Shown here: piece by piece, positions 8,014 to 17,068 of the stretch
Layout: each line of letters begins with the position of its first letter
Numbering within the stretch: position 1 is the first letter of the stretch
NCBI GenBank assembly: GCA_943367755.1
Contig: CALRKB020000021.1
Coordinates: forward strand, 1 to 64,000
DNA: 64,000 nt
Source of the DNA: PCC-6802 sp943367755
GTDB taxonomy: Bacteria > Cyanobacteriota > Cyanobacteriia > Pseudanabaenales > Pseudanabaenaceae
Direction of reading: 5' to 3'
Position numbers and translations under genes: made by a program
Notes under the pieces: model-generated
What the model saw: only the letters and a program-made list of their open reading frames with translations
Database searches by the model: none
What the model was told of the DNA's origin: nothing

Positions 8014-9051
8014 ATGAAATACAACCGTCTTGGTGAAAGCGACCTGCACGTTTCCGAAATTACGCTCGGGACGATGACCTTCGGTCAACAAAACACGATC
8101 GCTGAAGCGCACGAACAGTTAGATTACGCCATCGCTCAGGGCGTAAATTTTCTGGATGCAGCGGAAATGTATCCCGTTCCCCCGCAAGAAAAAACTCAAG
8201 GCTTAACGGAAAGCTACATTGGCGAATGGTTAGCTCGCCAGCAGCGAGATAAGCTCATCGTTGCCACGAAAATTGCCGGGCCCGGACGGATTTTCCCATG
8301 GTTGCGCGATGGCAAATTAGCGATTGATCGCAAAAATGTCGAACGAGCCGTTGACGACAGCCTCAAACGCCTGAAGACAGATTATATCGATTTGTATCAA
8401 ATTCACTGGCCCGATCGCTACGTGCCTCAGTTTGGGGAAACTGCTTACGATATTGCAAAGGAGCGCGAAACCGTTCCGATTAGCGAACAACTTGCAGTCT
8501 TTAACGATCTGATTAAAGCGGGTAAGATTCGCTACATCGGGGTTAGCAACGAAACGCCTTGGGGTATTACCAAGTTTAGCCACGTTGCCAAAAAACTGGG
8601 GCTGCCTAAGATCGTATCGATTCAGAATGCCTACAGCCTGATCAATCGAACTTTTGACTTGGGTTTAGCAGAAGTTTCCCGTAAAACGAATGTAGGATTG
8701 CTGGCTTATAGTCCCCTCGCTTTCGGACTTCTCACTGGGAAGTACCTGCAAGGAGATCCCGGACGAACTCGCTTGACATTATTTGAAGGATTTGGCGATC
8801 GCTATCGCAAACCTAACGTGAATGAAGCCGTAGCCGCTTACGTGGAAATCGCACGTGCTCACAATATCAAACCGAGTGCTCTGGCACTCGCCTTCGTTCG
8901 CAGTCGCTGGTTTGTCGCCAGTACGATTATCGGTGCGACCACACTGGATCAACTGCGCGAGAACCTGGACAGCTTGAGTGTCGAGCTAGATACATCCATC
9001 CTGGCAGAAATCGATGCCATTCATACACGCTATCCCAATCCCGCTCCTTAA
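8014..9051 (+). CDS. Aldo/keto reductase (Tas-like)
   Basis: A 345-residue TIM-barrel NADPH oxidoreductase. The catalytic tetrad is visible as Asp and Tyr in FLDAAEMYPV, Lys in IVATKIAG and His in DLYQIHWPD. The SPLAFGLLTGKY segment and the C-terminal IIGATTLDQLRENL cofactor region match the Tas branch. The start at 8014 (MKYNRLGESDLHVSEI) fits the family; an upstream TTG adds two residues. It sits 60 bp after the sulfotransferase gene and before a GST. A paralogue is at 44491. Substrate unknown; a carbonyl product of an organosulfur oxygenase is a reasonable guess. Confidence 0.9.
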   Translation: MKYNRLGESDLHVSEITLGTMTFGQQNTIAEAHEQLDYAIAQGVNFLDAAEMYPVPPQEKTQGLTESYIGEWLARQQRDKLIVATKIAGPGRIFPWLRDGKLAIDRKNVERAVDDSLKRLKTDYIDLYQIHWPDRYVPQFGETAYDIAKERETVPISEQLAVFNDLIKAGKIRYIGVSNETPWGITKFSHVAKKLGLPKIVSIQNAYSLINRTFDLGLAEVSRKTNVGLLAYSPLAFGLLTGKYLQGDPGRTRLTLFEGFGDRYRKPNVNEAVAAYVEIARAHNIKPSALALAFVRSRWFVASTIIGATTLDQLRENLDSLSVELDTSILAEIDAIHTRYPNPAP

Positions 9052-9070
9052 TTTGTGAGTTCGATATACC

Positions 9071-9174
9071 TTATACCAATTCTTCAAAATTGAACTACAC
9101 ATGAACCTATGTACGGGCGAACGGCCGTTCGCCCCTCCAGTAATCTATAAATTTACTTTAGGGAATTGGTATTA
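9071..9174. repeat. MITE-like palindromic element, copy 1 (104 bp)
   Basis: The element is bounded by an inverted terminal repeat (TTATACCAATTC at 9071 and GAATTGGTATTA ending at 9174) and carries a perfect 20-bp palindrome in the middle (9115-9134, GGGCGAACG/CGTTCGCCC). A second element of the same length and design lies at 57450-57553. No ORF is present. Both copies lie next to GST genes. Confidence 0.7.
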
Positions 9175-9281
9175 CTTTACAATCTTCCTCTTCTCCATAG
9201 GAGAGGGGTTGAGGAAAAGTCGAATTTCATCAATCGAACTGACATGATTTTAGAACCACAATTAAAACAACAAGTATCCCC

Positions 9282-9959
9282 ATGACCGAACTACATTTAT
9301 ACAGCGCCCAAGCTTGCCCCTTTGCCCACCGCACGCGATTGGTTTTGCTAGAAAAAGAAGTTGACTTCCAACTTACGGAAATCGACTTGCAAAACAAACC
9401 GGAATGGTTCGCGCAGATTTCTCGCTATGGCAAAGTGCCTGCCATCAGGCACGGCGACAACGAAGTCTACGAGTCGGCGATTATTAACGAATATCTGGAT
9501 GAAGTCTTTCCCGAGCCGCCATTATTGCCGCGCGATCCTGGCAGTAGAGCGATCGCCCGCATCTGGATCGATTATGCCAACACGCGCTTTGTCCCGGCGG
9601 TTTCCAAACTTTTACGCGGACAAGATGCTGAAGAACAACAGCAGGGACGTTTGGAGCTTTTGGAGTCCATTCTCTACATCGAACGCGAAGGATTGGGTAA
9701 ATTATCGGGTGATGGCCCTTACTGGTTCGGTGATACCCTAACGCTAGTGGATCTGACCTTCTATCCCTGGTTCGAGCGCTTACCAGCGTTGGATTACTAT
9801 CGCAACTTTACGCTACCTTCGGAGGTATCTCGTTTACAGAAATGGCAAAAGGCCGTATGGAATCGCAAGTCCGTGCGCGCCATAGAAAATCCTGCAAGCT
9901 TCTACATCGAGCGCTATGCTAAATTTGCCAATCAACCCCTTGTTACTTCTACAAGGTAG
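9282..9959 (+). CDS. Glutathione S-transferase
   Basis: A 225-residue GST with an N-terminal thioredoxin fold (LHLYSAQACPFAHRTRLVL, residues 4-22, with Cys at the active-site loop) including GKVPAI (cis-Pro) and ESAIINEYLDEVFP, then an all-helical C-terminal domain with LTLVDLTFYPWFERL. It is closest in layout to omega/beta-etherase-like GSTs. It ends the asfB-asfA-ASST-AKR gene row on the plus strand. A close paralogue is at 57556 on the other strand. Possible roles are thiolysis of an aromatic ether or detoxification of a reactive intermediate. Confidence 0.9.
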   Translation: MTELHLYSAQACPFAHRTRLVLLEKEVDFQLTEIDLQNKPEWFAQISRYGKVPAIRHGDNEVYESAIINEYLDEVFPEPPLLPRDPGSRAIARIWIDYANTRFVPAVSKLLRGQDAEEQQQGRLELLESILYIEREGLGKLSGDGPYWFGDTLTLVDLTFYPWFERLPALDYYRNFTLPSEVSRLQKWQKAVWNRKSVRAIENPASFYIERYAKFANQPLVTSTR

Positions 9960-10024
9960 TTATAGCAATACAACTTTACTCGAATAAGCTTGCTTTTTTT
10001 ATGCAGATGTGGGAACCTATTTCT

Positions 10025-10042
10025 AGATAATACGATAAATCG
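10025..10042 (-). promoter_or_regulatory. Recurring TTTATCGTA motif (copy 2)
   Basis: The minus strand reads CGATTTATCGTATTATCT, which matches copy 1 over its first half exactly. It lies in the 281-bp gap between the GST gene and the amidohydrolase remnant, about 200 bp before the remnant's start. No other feature was seen in that gap. Confidence 0.45.
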
Positions 10043-10240
10043 ATAGGAATTAAGTAGATTGTTTCTAAAAGTGCTTTGTTTATTGTGTTTATCTAGTTAG
10101 AGCCCACCGAAGCACTGGCATTTCAGAGCAATATTCGGTACGTATGAGGAACAGATAGAGGCTGATGCAGATTTCTTAGTTCGAGAAGTCTGATAATGCT
10201 ACGAATTTTAGAAGTTTAAGGAATTTAAGGAGATTATGGT

Positions 10241-10448
10241 ATGACAGTTGCTGTAGAACGTCCTAAAGGGAGAACTCGGTCGGCAGAAATTAGAGATAAA
10301 CTGGGATATCTCATTATCGATACCGATGTCCATACCCAGGAATTCGAGTCACCCGCTGGAACTTCACACCAGTCTGAACCGCGACTTCTTTAAAGGTACG
10401 GCAGTCGAGCAAGCAGCAACGGAATTCTTAGCAGATGGTGATCGCTAA
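10241..10448 (+). pseudogene. Internally deleted amidohydrolase remnant
   Basis: A strong Shine-Dalgarno (AAGGAG) precedes an ATG at 10241. The first 35 codons match the N-termini of the two full amidohydrolases here: RTRSAEIRDKLGY followed by IIDTDVHTQEFE. The reading then jumps, in another frame, to their C-terminal end: from 10356 the codons give LELHTSLNRDFFKG and a stop at 10446-10448. About 1.3 kb of the middle is missing. The upstream frame itself stops at 10391-10393 after 50 codons. The gene is dead, but its remains show that a third copy once stood here. Confidence 0.88.
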
Positions 10449-10477
10449 TATTCGCTAAATACTCATTGTGTCCGCAT

Positions 10478-10518
10478 GCATAGTAGGGTTTGAAAGGTTT
10501 CCTAAAACTCTACTATGC
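10478..10518 (+). terminator. Strong hairpin after amidohydrolase remnant
   Basis: A 14-bp stem with one G-U pair: GCATAGTAGGGTTT at 10478-10491 and AAACTCTACTATGC at 10505-10518, with a 13-base loop. There is no U-tract. It lies 30 bp after the remnant stop and could be its old terminator or a leader structure before the binding-protein gene at 10570. Confidence 0.45.
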
Positions 10519-10569
10519 GAAGTATAACCACCATAAATTAAAACTAAATACTCGGAGAAGGGTGAACCC

Positions 10570-11673
10570 ATGCAAGATTGGCAAGAAAATTGGAGATTTG
10601 GACGGCGATCGAAACCTACGCGTCGGGCGTTCTTGTTTGGAGCTGCTTATAGTTTGGTGCTATCTACAACACTATTTGGTTGCAGTCCAACAACAACATC
10701 TTCAACTGCCTCCTCAACATCAGCAACATCGCCGCAAATCCAGACAACTACCGCTAATTCTGAGAAAAAGGTAATACGCATCGTACGTTCCAAACAGCTC
10801 ACTGCTTTAGCTGTGTTGGAAAAACAAGGAACGCTGGAAAAAGCATTTCAGCCCCTTGGTTATGAAGTGAGATGGGCAGAATTCGCTGCTGGGCCTCAGC
10901 AACTCGAAGCATTAAATGCGAATGGTCTGGATATTGCCTCGACGGCAGAATCCCCTCCTATTTTTACGCAAGCAGCAGATAAACCGTTTGTCTATCTAGC
11001 AGCAACACCAAGGAACGGTAAGCCAGTAGCGCTCTTAGTTCCCAAAAACTCTTCTGCTAAAAGTATCGCAGATTTAAAGGGTAAAAAAATCGCATTCCAA
11101 AAAGCCTCCATCGGTCATTACCTGACCGTGAAAGCATTAGAAAAAGAAGGACTGAAGCTTGAAGATGTTGAGTCTGTTTTCCTGCCTCCTCCCGACGCGA
11201 GTGCAGCTTTTAGCCAGGGTAAAGTAGATGGATGGTTTATTTGGGATCCCTTCATTACACGAGTTGAAGTAAGTGGTGTTGGACGAGTTCTTCTCGACGG
11301 CGAAAAATTGCGAGACACCAGAAATTTTTATTCCACCACACCCAAATTCTATCAAGAGAATAAGGAAGCGATTAAACTCTTTCTAAGCGAATTACAAAAG
11401 GCTGAGCTTTGGACAAAAGATCATCCGAAGGAAGTGTCTGAGTTGTTAGCAGATGTGACCAAGCTCGAACCGTCTATCTTGCTGAAAATGCATGACAAGT
11501 ACGAGTATGGATTGCGACCAATTACTGAGGACGTGATTCAAGAGCAAGAAAGGGTAGCTGAGATGTGGTACAAGCTGAAATTGATTCCTAAAAAGCCCGA
11601 TGTGCGTACTGGTTTTTTGAAGCCAGAAGAATACGCAGCAATTACACCTAAAGAAGTTCTGGCTCAGAAGTGA
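10570..11673 (+). CDS. Sulfonate-type ABC substrate-binding lipoprotein (SsuA-like)
   Basis: A 367-residue periplasmic binding protein. A twin-arginine stretch (PTRRAFLFGAAYS, near residue 17) is followed by a hydrophobic core and a lipobox LFGC, so it is a Tat-exported lipoprotein. The mature part begins after a Ser/Thr linker with VIRIVRSKQLTALAVLEKQG, and shows the SsuA/TauA/NrtA signature in FQKASIGHYLTVKALEKEG and DGWFIWDPF. The nearest permease and ATPase genes are at 26243-27900, so it probably delivers to them. A paralogue lies at 13637. The ligand (alkyl or aryl sulfonate) is inferred from family and context. Confidence 0.88.
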   Translation: MQDWQENWRFGRRSKPTRRAFLFGAAYSLVLSTTLFGCSPTTTSSTASSTSATSPQIQTTTANSEKKVIRIVRSKQLTALAVLEKQGTLEKAFQPLGYEVRWAEFAAGPQQLEALNANGLDIASTAESPPIFTQAADKPFVYLAATPRNGKPVALLVPKNSSAKSIADLKGKKIAFQKASIGHYLTVKALEKEGLKLEDVESVFLPPPDASAAFSQGKVDGWFIWDPFITRVEVSGVGRVLLDGEKLRDTRNFYSTTPKFYQENKEAIKLFLSELQKAELWTKDHPKEVSELLADVTKLEPSILLKMHDKYEYGLRPITEDVIQEQERVAEMWYKLKLIPKKPDVRTGFLKPEEYAAITPKEVLAQK

Positions 11674-11846
11674 AAATCTATCTTTAGTATCCAGCAGCAA
11701 CTTCCCTAAAAGAATTGTTGTGGGAGAATCATTGCGATCGGGGTAGGCTTCGTAGGTGGAAACGGTTATAGATCGATACAAAGCGCTAAGCCTGTTCTTA
11801 TATGAGAAGTTCTATTCTTAGTTTTATCTAAACAAAAGACAAAAGT

Positions 11847-12710
11847 ATGCCTACGCTAACTCGAACAGAATTTCAGGTTACACCTCTAGATGCTCCATTA
11901 GGATCTGTTGTAACGGGTTTAGATGCCAGCAAACCAGTAAAGCCAGAGATATTGCTACAACTCAAACAAGCCCTGCGCGATCGCCATATTCTGATCTTCA
12001 AAGACCAGAAATTATCCGATTGGCAGCTTTTTGATTTCGCCATGTACTTTGGCGATCTCTTCGTTCCCTCAGATGCGACACCAGTACTAGCCTCTGCACC
12101 TGGAGTTACACCGCGCGTAATTCCTATTTCCAATGCAGATGGAGGGTATACGGGAACTGGCGAGTTATCGTTTCATGCCGATCACCACTGGACTCCTTAC
12201 CCTTCCAGTGGCTCTTTACTTTACGCCGAGGAAGTCCCTCCTGAAGGCGGAAATACGTACTGGCTTAACCTGAATCTCGCCTATGAAACCCTGGATGAAG
12301 CAACCAAGGAACGGATTGCCGATCTGCAACTGATTACCTACAACCCCTTCGTGCGCGATCCTCATACACCTTCGCCCAAGTATCGACTCGATCGCAGTAT
12401 TCCTCTCATCAGTCCAGTCTATCCCCATCCTCTGGTGCGGACGCATCCTGAAAGCGGTAAGAAGATTCTCTTTCTTGGAGCTGAGACAGAAGTGGCACTT
12501 GTGGGCGTAGATCCCGAAGCGGGATCGGCTTTGATTGCCCAACTCAGAGAACATCTCACTCAACCCCGCTTTTACTACAAGCATAAGTGGGCAGTGGGCG
12601 ATATCGTTTATTGGGATAACCAAGCAACTTTGCACTATCGCGAACCCTTCGATTCCAAGTATCGTCGCGTACTGAAACGCGTCAGCCTGGCAGGTAGCCG
12701 TCCTTTTTAA
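11847..12710 (+). CDS. TauD/TfdA-family Fe(II)/2-oxoglutarate dioxygenase
   Basis: A 287-residue dioxygenase. The iron ligands are His110 and Asp112 (LSFHADHHW) and the distal His in WDNQATLHYREPF; the Arg that binds 2-oxoglutarate is likely in YRRVLKRVSLAG. TauD enzymes hydroxylate a carbon next to a sulfonate, releasing sulfite, or cleave alkyl sulfates or aryloxy acids. It is shorter and more diverged than the two paralogues at 24125 and 39534, so it probably acts on a different substrate. It lies between two sulfonate-type binding proteins, which supports a role in sulfur acquisition. Confidence 0.9.
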   Translation: MPTLTRTEFQVTPLDAPLGSVVTGLDASKPVKPEILLQLKQALRDRHILIFKDQKLSDWQLFDFAMYFGDLFVPSDATPVLASAPGVTPRVIPISNADGGYTGTGELSFHADHHWTPYPSSGSLLYAEEVPPEGGNTYWLNLNLAYETLDEATKERIADLQLITYNPFVRDPHTPSPKYRLDRSIPLISPVYPHPLVRTHPESGKKILFLGAETEVALVGVDPEAGSALIAQLREHLTQPRFYYKHKWAVGDIVYWDNQATLHYREPFDSKYRRVLKRVSLAGSRPF

Positions 12711-12740
12711 TCGAATTCAAAAATTTACGGAGTTTTGCAG

Positions 12741-13559
12741 ATGGTAACATCAGTTTCGCAAACTACTTACGACCCCACGCTATTTCAAGGGGCTTCCTGG
12801 TACTATGCCCGTTATCGATCGCGATATCCCCAAGCCCTATTCGATAAGTTAGGCGATTTGTTTCGGCTTGATGGCAAAGGAAGATTGCTGGATATCGGCT
12901 GCGGTGCGGGTTTAGTGGCAATTCCCTTTAGCGATCGCTTTGCGGAAGTCGTTGCGGTCGATCCCGATGCCGATATGCTCAAAGAAGCAAAAGCTGAGGC
13001 AGAAACTGCTGGAGTCAAAAATATTCGCTGGATTCACGATCGCGCCGAATCCATTGCTCCCGAGTTAGGGCAGTTCCAACTGGCAACCTTTGGGCGTTCC
13101 TTTCACTGGACGCAGCGGGAATTCGTATTGGATAAACTCTACACCCTACTGTCGGATGATGGTGGGGTGGCTATTCTCAATACCGGCGACGATCCTTGGA
13201 ACAGCCAGTTACCCTGGAAGCAAACTGCGATCGCTGTGGTTAAACGCTGGCTGGGCGATCGGCGGCGCACGGGACAAGGCGGCGAAGGTACGTGGAAACC
13301 CCTTGAAGTTTCGCACGCAGAAGTAATTGCCAGGTCTCGATTTCCCCGTCAGGATACCTATGAGATTAAGTTCCTCAAGCACTGGACGCTCGATTCTTAT
13401 TTAGGGTATCTCTATTCCACTGCTTTTGCTTTGCCATCGTTCTTTGGTGAAAATCGCGAAAGATTTGAGACAGAACTGAAAGCCTCTTTGCTCGCAGTCG
13501 AACCATCTGGAACATTTACTGAAGAGCTTACCGCCACTGCATTAGTTGCTTGGAAATAA
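12741..13559 (+). CDS. Class I SAM-dependent methyltransferase
   Basis: A 272-residue protein with the Rossmann-type motif I LLDIGCGAGLVAIPF near residue 50 and a motif II acidic strand VVAVDPDADML, as in the methyltransf_11/UbiE-like group. The ATG at 12741 has ACGGAG at the correct distance; a TTG six bases earlier is too close to that site. It sits inside the binding protein-TauD-binding protein row. Methylation of a thiol or phenol product is possible, but no substrate can be read from the sequence. Confidence 0.85.
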   Translation: MVTSVSQTTYDPTLFQGASWYYARYRSRYPQALFDKLGDLFRLDGKGRLLDIGCGAGLVAIPFSDRFAEVVAVDPDADMLKEAKAEAETAGVKNIRWIHDRAESIAPELGQFQLATFGRSFHWTQREFVLDKLYTLLSDDGGVAILNTGDDPWNSQLPWKQTAIAVVKRWLGDRRRTGQGGEGTWKPLEVSHAEVIARSRFPRQDTYEIKFLKHWTLDSYLGYLYSTAFALPSFFGENRERFETELKASLLAVEPSGTFTEELTATALVAWK

Positions 13560-13636
13560 GCTTGAAGTGGCGATTGGCAATTGAACGTGCAAGATCCCAA
13601 ACACACTTTTCCTAGAGTAGATCGTAAAAGAGAATT

Positions 13637-14731
13637 ATGGCATCAAACTTCAAATTACCTCGTCGCCGTTTTATAGTAGCGGGCAGTCAGAGTTTAGCAG
13701 GGCTGTCGGCCACTTTACTATTAGGCAGTTGCAGCGAGCAAGGCCAGCAAGTTGCAACCAAATCTTCCTCCGACGCCCAAAACGCTGACACCAAAGCTGT
13801 GCAACCAAAGACAGCGAATATTAAAACTAAAGTTCTCCGCATGGGATATCAACAGGCAGGCGACATAGTGAAGGTTACGGGCGTTTTGGAAAAACGGTTA
13901 GAACCTTTAGGAGTGAAGGTAGAGTGGTTGCAGTTTGCCCAGGGGCCGCAACTGATGGAAGCCATGAATGTCGGCAGAATCGATCTGGGATCGGTGGGCG
14001 AAACGCCGCCGATTTTTGCTCAGGCTGCAGGGGCAAAGATTGTCTATGTTGTTGGCTCAAAAACAACGCCAGATACGGGGCGGAGCAGTATTATTGCGGT
14101 TCCCCCTAATTCTCCCATTCATAAGTTAGAGGAGATCAAGGGGCAAAAAGTAGTCTTTCAAAAAGCATCGGCTTCGCACTATCTGATCTTGCGCGCCCTA
14201 GAGGAAGTGGGTTTAAAGTATAGCGATATTCAAGTGCTGAGCATGCCGAATGTGGAAGCTCGCGCTGCATTTTTGCAGGGGCGAATCGCCGTTTGGGTAA
14301 GTGGAGATCCGCATTATGCGCTCGCAGAGAAGTTAGGTAAAATTCGCGTCCTCCGCGATGCTCGCGGCATCAAGTCCCCCGGTGGTTACTATGTGGGACT
14401 GCGGGAGTTTGCCGTAGAGAACCCAGAGTTATTAAAAATTGCGATCGAGGAAATTGACAAAATCGAGCAATGGGCGGAAGCAAATAAGAAAGAAGCCGCC
14501 AAGATCCTGGCTCCAGAGCAAAAACTGGAATTAGATGTGATGGAAACAGTAGTCAACCGCCGTCAGTTTGGTCGACGTGCTATTAGCCCGGCCTTAATCA
14601 AAGAGCAACAGCGCGTTGCGGATTACTTCTATAAAAACGGTTTAATTCCCAAACCTGTTAACGTTCGGGAAGCTTTGCTGACTGACGAACAATATGCTGC
14701 CATTACTCCTATCTCTATTAGCCAGAGTTAG
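13637..14731 (+). CDS. Sulfonate-type ABC substrate-binding lipoprotein (SsuA-like), second copy
   Basis: A 364-residue Tat lipoprotein: LPRRRFIVAGSQS near residue 7, then a hydrophobic stretch and lipobox LLGSC. The mature domain has VLRMGYQQAGDIVKVTGVLEK, GSVGETPPIFAQAAG and FQKASASHYLILRALEEVG, the same blocks as in the protein at 10570. The two are clearly paralogues but far from identical, which suggests different ligands. No permease gene is adjacent. Cys at the lipobox is the only Cys obvious in the first part, as expected for a sulfur-sparing exported protein. Confidence 0.88.
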   Translation: MASNFKLPRRRFIVAGSQSLAGLSATLLLGSCSEQGQQVATKSSSDAQNADTKAVQPKTANIKTKVLRMGYQQAGDIVKVTGVLEKRLEPLGVKVEWLQFAQGPQLMEAMNVGRIDLGSVGETPPIFAQAAGAKIVYVVGSKTTPDTGRSSIIAVPPNSPIHKLEEIKGQKVVFQKASASHYLILRALEEVGLKYSDIQVLSMPNVEARAAFLQGRIAVWVSGDPHYALAEKLGKIRVLRDARGIKSPGGYYVGLREFAVENPELLKIAIEEIDKIEQWAEANKKEAAKILAPEQKLELDVMETVVNRRQFGRRAISPALIKEQQRVADYFYKNGLIPKPVNVREALLTDEQYAAITPISISQS

Positions 14732-14792
14732 GAAAAATATCTAAACGCTTGTGTATAGGTTTCCCCGATCTCATTTACGAACAAAGACTCTC

Positions 14793-15548
14793 ATGACTAT
14801 TGCAATAGAAAATGCCGCCATCCACACTTCGCGCGTTCGAATTTCTAATGGAACGCTGCAAATTGATGCCTACCTCGCCGAGCCTGCGCGCGAGGGTATA
14901 TTCCCAGCAATTGTTGTCGCTCAAGAAATCTTCGGCGTTAATACGCACATTCGCGACGTAACGGAACGCTTGGCAAAAGCTGGGTATGTAGCGATCACTC
15001 CTTCCTTATTCCAGCGAGTTGCACCCGATTTTGAAGCGGGATACGGTCAGGAGGATATCCAGGTAGGAAGAGGCTACAAGGAACAGACCAAATCCGATGA
15101 ATTGTTGAGCGATGTTCGATCTACGATCGCCTATCTTCAGAATTTGCCCAATGTCAAAGGGGATGCGATCGGCAGCATCGGTTTTTGCTTTGGCGGACAC
15201 GTCGTTTACTTTGCTGCCACGCTGCCTGAGATTAAAGCTACAGCCTCCTTCTACGGTGGGGGAATTGCAACTAGCGCGCCTGGTGGTGGTAATCCCACAA
15301 TCGAACGTACGACGGAGATTAAAGGTACCATTTATGCCTTTTTCGGCGAGCAAGACGCAGCGATTCCCTTGGAAGATGTCGATCGCATCGAAGCGGCGTT
15401 GACGAATGCGAACATTCCCCATCGGGTGTTTCGCTATCCCGAGGTCGGCCACGGCTTCTTTTGCGATAAGCGCGCTAGCTACAATGCAGAAGCTGCTGCC
15501 GATGCTTGGAAGCGCGTTCTAGAACTGTTCGAGCACAACCTGCAATAG
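14793..15548 (+). CDS. Dienelactone hydrolase family protein
   Basis: A 251-residue alpha/beta hydrolase. The nucleophile is the Cys in GSIGFCFGGHVVYF; the acid is the Asp in FGEQDAAIPLEDV and the base the His in YPEVGHGFF, giving the Cys-Asp-His triad of carboxymethylenebutenolidases. The first half contains VVAQEIFGVNTHIRDV, the family's entry motif. The ATG at 14793 (MTIAIENAA) was preferred over a GTG at 14751. No signal peptide is seen, unlike the paralogue at 58631. It stands just before a DszA-type monooxygenase and may handle a ring-derived product. Confidence 0.88.
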   Translation: MTIAIENAAIHTSRVRISNGTLQIDAYLAEPAREGIFPAIVVAQEIFGVNTHIRDVTERLAKAGYVAITPSLFQRVAPDFEAGYGQEDIQVGRGYKEQTKSDELLSDVRSTIAYLQNLPNVKGDAIGSIGFCFGGHVVYFAATLPEIKATASFYGGGIATSAPGGGNPTIERTTEIKGTIYAFFGEQDAAIPLEDVDRIEAALTNANIPHRVFRYPEVGHGFFCDKRASYNAEAAADAWKRVLELFEHNLQ

Positions 15549-15621
15549 GTTATCGCCAACTCTCGTAAAGAATATTTCAGGGCATTCCCAGCAACATCGC
15601 AACAAGAGAAAAGTTAAACCC

Positions 15622-16983
15622 ATGAGTACGAAACAAAAACAACTGAGACTGGGCGCATTCTTGATGAGTTCCGGCCATCACTTAGCGGCATGGCGATATC
15701 CCGAAGCGCGTGCTGATGGCGGACTAAGCTTCGAGCATTTCAAGCAGATCGCCCAGACAGCAGAACGGGGCAAGTTCGATATGATTTTCTTTGCCGATGG
15801 CGTAGCAGTGCGCGATCGCGATAAGGACAAAGAAGCATTGAGCCGAGCGGGGCATGTCGTGCATTTCGAGCCTCTGACGTTGCTTTCTGCTCTCTCTGTT
15901 GTTACGGAGCACATTGGTTTAGCAGCAACGGTTTCGACTACCTACAACGAACCTTTTCACCTCGCCCGTAAGTTCGCCTCGCTGGATTATCTCAGCGGCG
16001 GTCGTGCGGCATGGAATCTCGTAACTTCGGCAACGGAAGCAGAAGCGAAGAACTTCAACCGCGAAAAGCACATGGAGCATGCGCCCCGTTACGAGCGGGC
16101 TAAGGAATTCGTCGATGTTGTGACTGCGCTCTGGGATAGTTGGGAGGACGATGCGTTCGTTCGTGATAAGGAGTCGGGGGTCTACTTCGATCCGGAAAAG
16201 CTGCATATTCCCAATCACAAAGGAAAACACTTCTCCGTGCGGGGGCCGCTTAACGTCGCTCGCCCCATCCAGGGCTATCCAGTCATCATCCAGGCCGGTT
16301 CTTCGGAAGACGGTAAGGATCTGGCGGCACAAACGGCGGAGGCAATCTTCACCGCACACCAAACCCTGGAAGACGCTCAGGCCTTTTACGCGGATGTAAA
16401 GGAAAGAGCGGTCAAATACGGGCGCTCCCCAGACGACATCAAAATTATGCCCGGCGTGTTTCCCACGATTGGTTTAACCGAGCAGGAAGCGAAACAGAAA
16501 TTCCAGAAGTTGCAGGATGCGATCGATCCGCAGGTCGGGTTAGCTCTATTGGGCGGCATGTTGGGTGGCTTCGATCTGTCTGCGTATCCATTGGATGGGC
16601 CTTTACCCGATATTCCCGCAACCGAACTCGCACAAAGCCGCCAGCAACTGCTCGTCAATCTCGCTCGCCGAGAAAATCTAACTATCCGACAGTTGTATCA
16701 ATGGATTGCTGGCGCGCGCGGACACTGGCAGATCTTCGGTACGCCCGTTCAGATTGCCGATCGCCTGGAAGAGTGGTTCTTGAACGGTGCGGCAGATGGG
16801 TTCAATATCATGCCGCCCTATTTGCCGGGTGGGTTGGAGGAGTTTGTCGATCTGGTGATTCCCGAACTGCAACGACGGGGACTATTCCGCACGGAATACG
16901 AAGGCCGTACTCTACGCGAAAACCTGGGTCTGCCGCGTCCAACGAATCAATTCGTTAAAAAAGTCTTGGCTCCTCTCTCGTAG
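15622..16983 (+). CDS. FMN-dependent LLM monooxygenase, NtaA/DszA/DmoA type
   Basis: A 453-residue luciferase-like TIM-barrel monooxygenase. LRLGAFLMSSGHHLAAWRYP at the start, FHLARKFASLDYLSGGRAAWN in the middle and AADGFNIMPPYLPGG toward the C-terminus are hallmarks of the NtaA/SnaA/DszA subfamily, which includes dibenzothiophene-sulfone and dimethylsulfide monooxygenases. These enzymes need FMNH2 from a separate reductase; the nitroreductase-family protein at 27923 is a candidate. A paralogue at 41074 sits next to an amidohydrolase. It is likely to cleave a C-S (or C-N) bond in the cytoplasm. Confidence 0.9.
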   Translation: MSTKQKQLRLGAFLMSSGHHLAAWRYPEARADGGLSFEHFKQIAQTAERGKFDMIFFADGVAVRDRDKDKEALSRAGHVVHFEPLTLLSALSVVTEHIGLAATVSTTYNEPFHLARKFASLDYLSGGRAAWNLVTSATEAEAKNFNREKHMEHAPRYERAKEFVDVVTALWDSWEDDAFVRDKESGVYFDPEKLHIPNHKGKHFSVRGPLNVARPIQGYPVIIQAGSSEDGKDLAAQTAEAIFTAHQTLEDAQAFYADVKERAVKYGRSPDDIKIMPGVFPTIGLTEQEAKQKFQKLQDAIDPQVGLALLGGMLGGFDLSAYPLDGPLPDIPATELAQSRQQLLVNLARRENLTIRQLYQWIAGARGHWQIFGTPVQIADRLEEWFLNGAADGFNIMPPYLPGGLEEFVDLVIPELQRRGLFRTEYEGRTLRENLGLPRPTNQFVKKVLAPLS

Positions 16984-17068
16984 AAGCGATCGCCTGCGAT
17001 TCTTCAGCCTGTGAATGTATTAGGCGATTCAATTTATCCTTCATCCGAAACCCTAGTCAAAGTATTCT

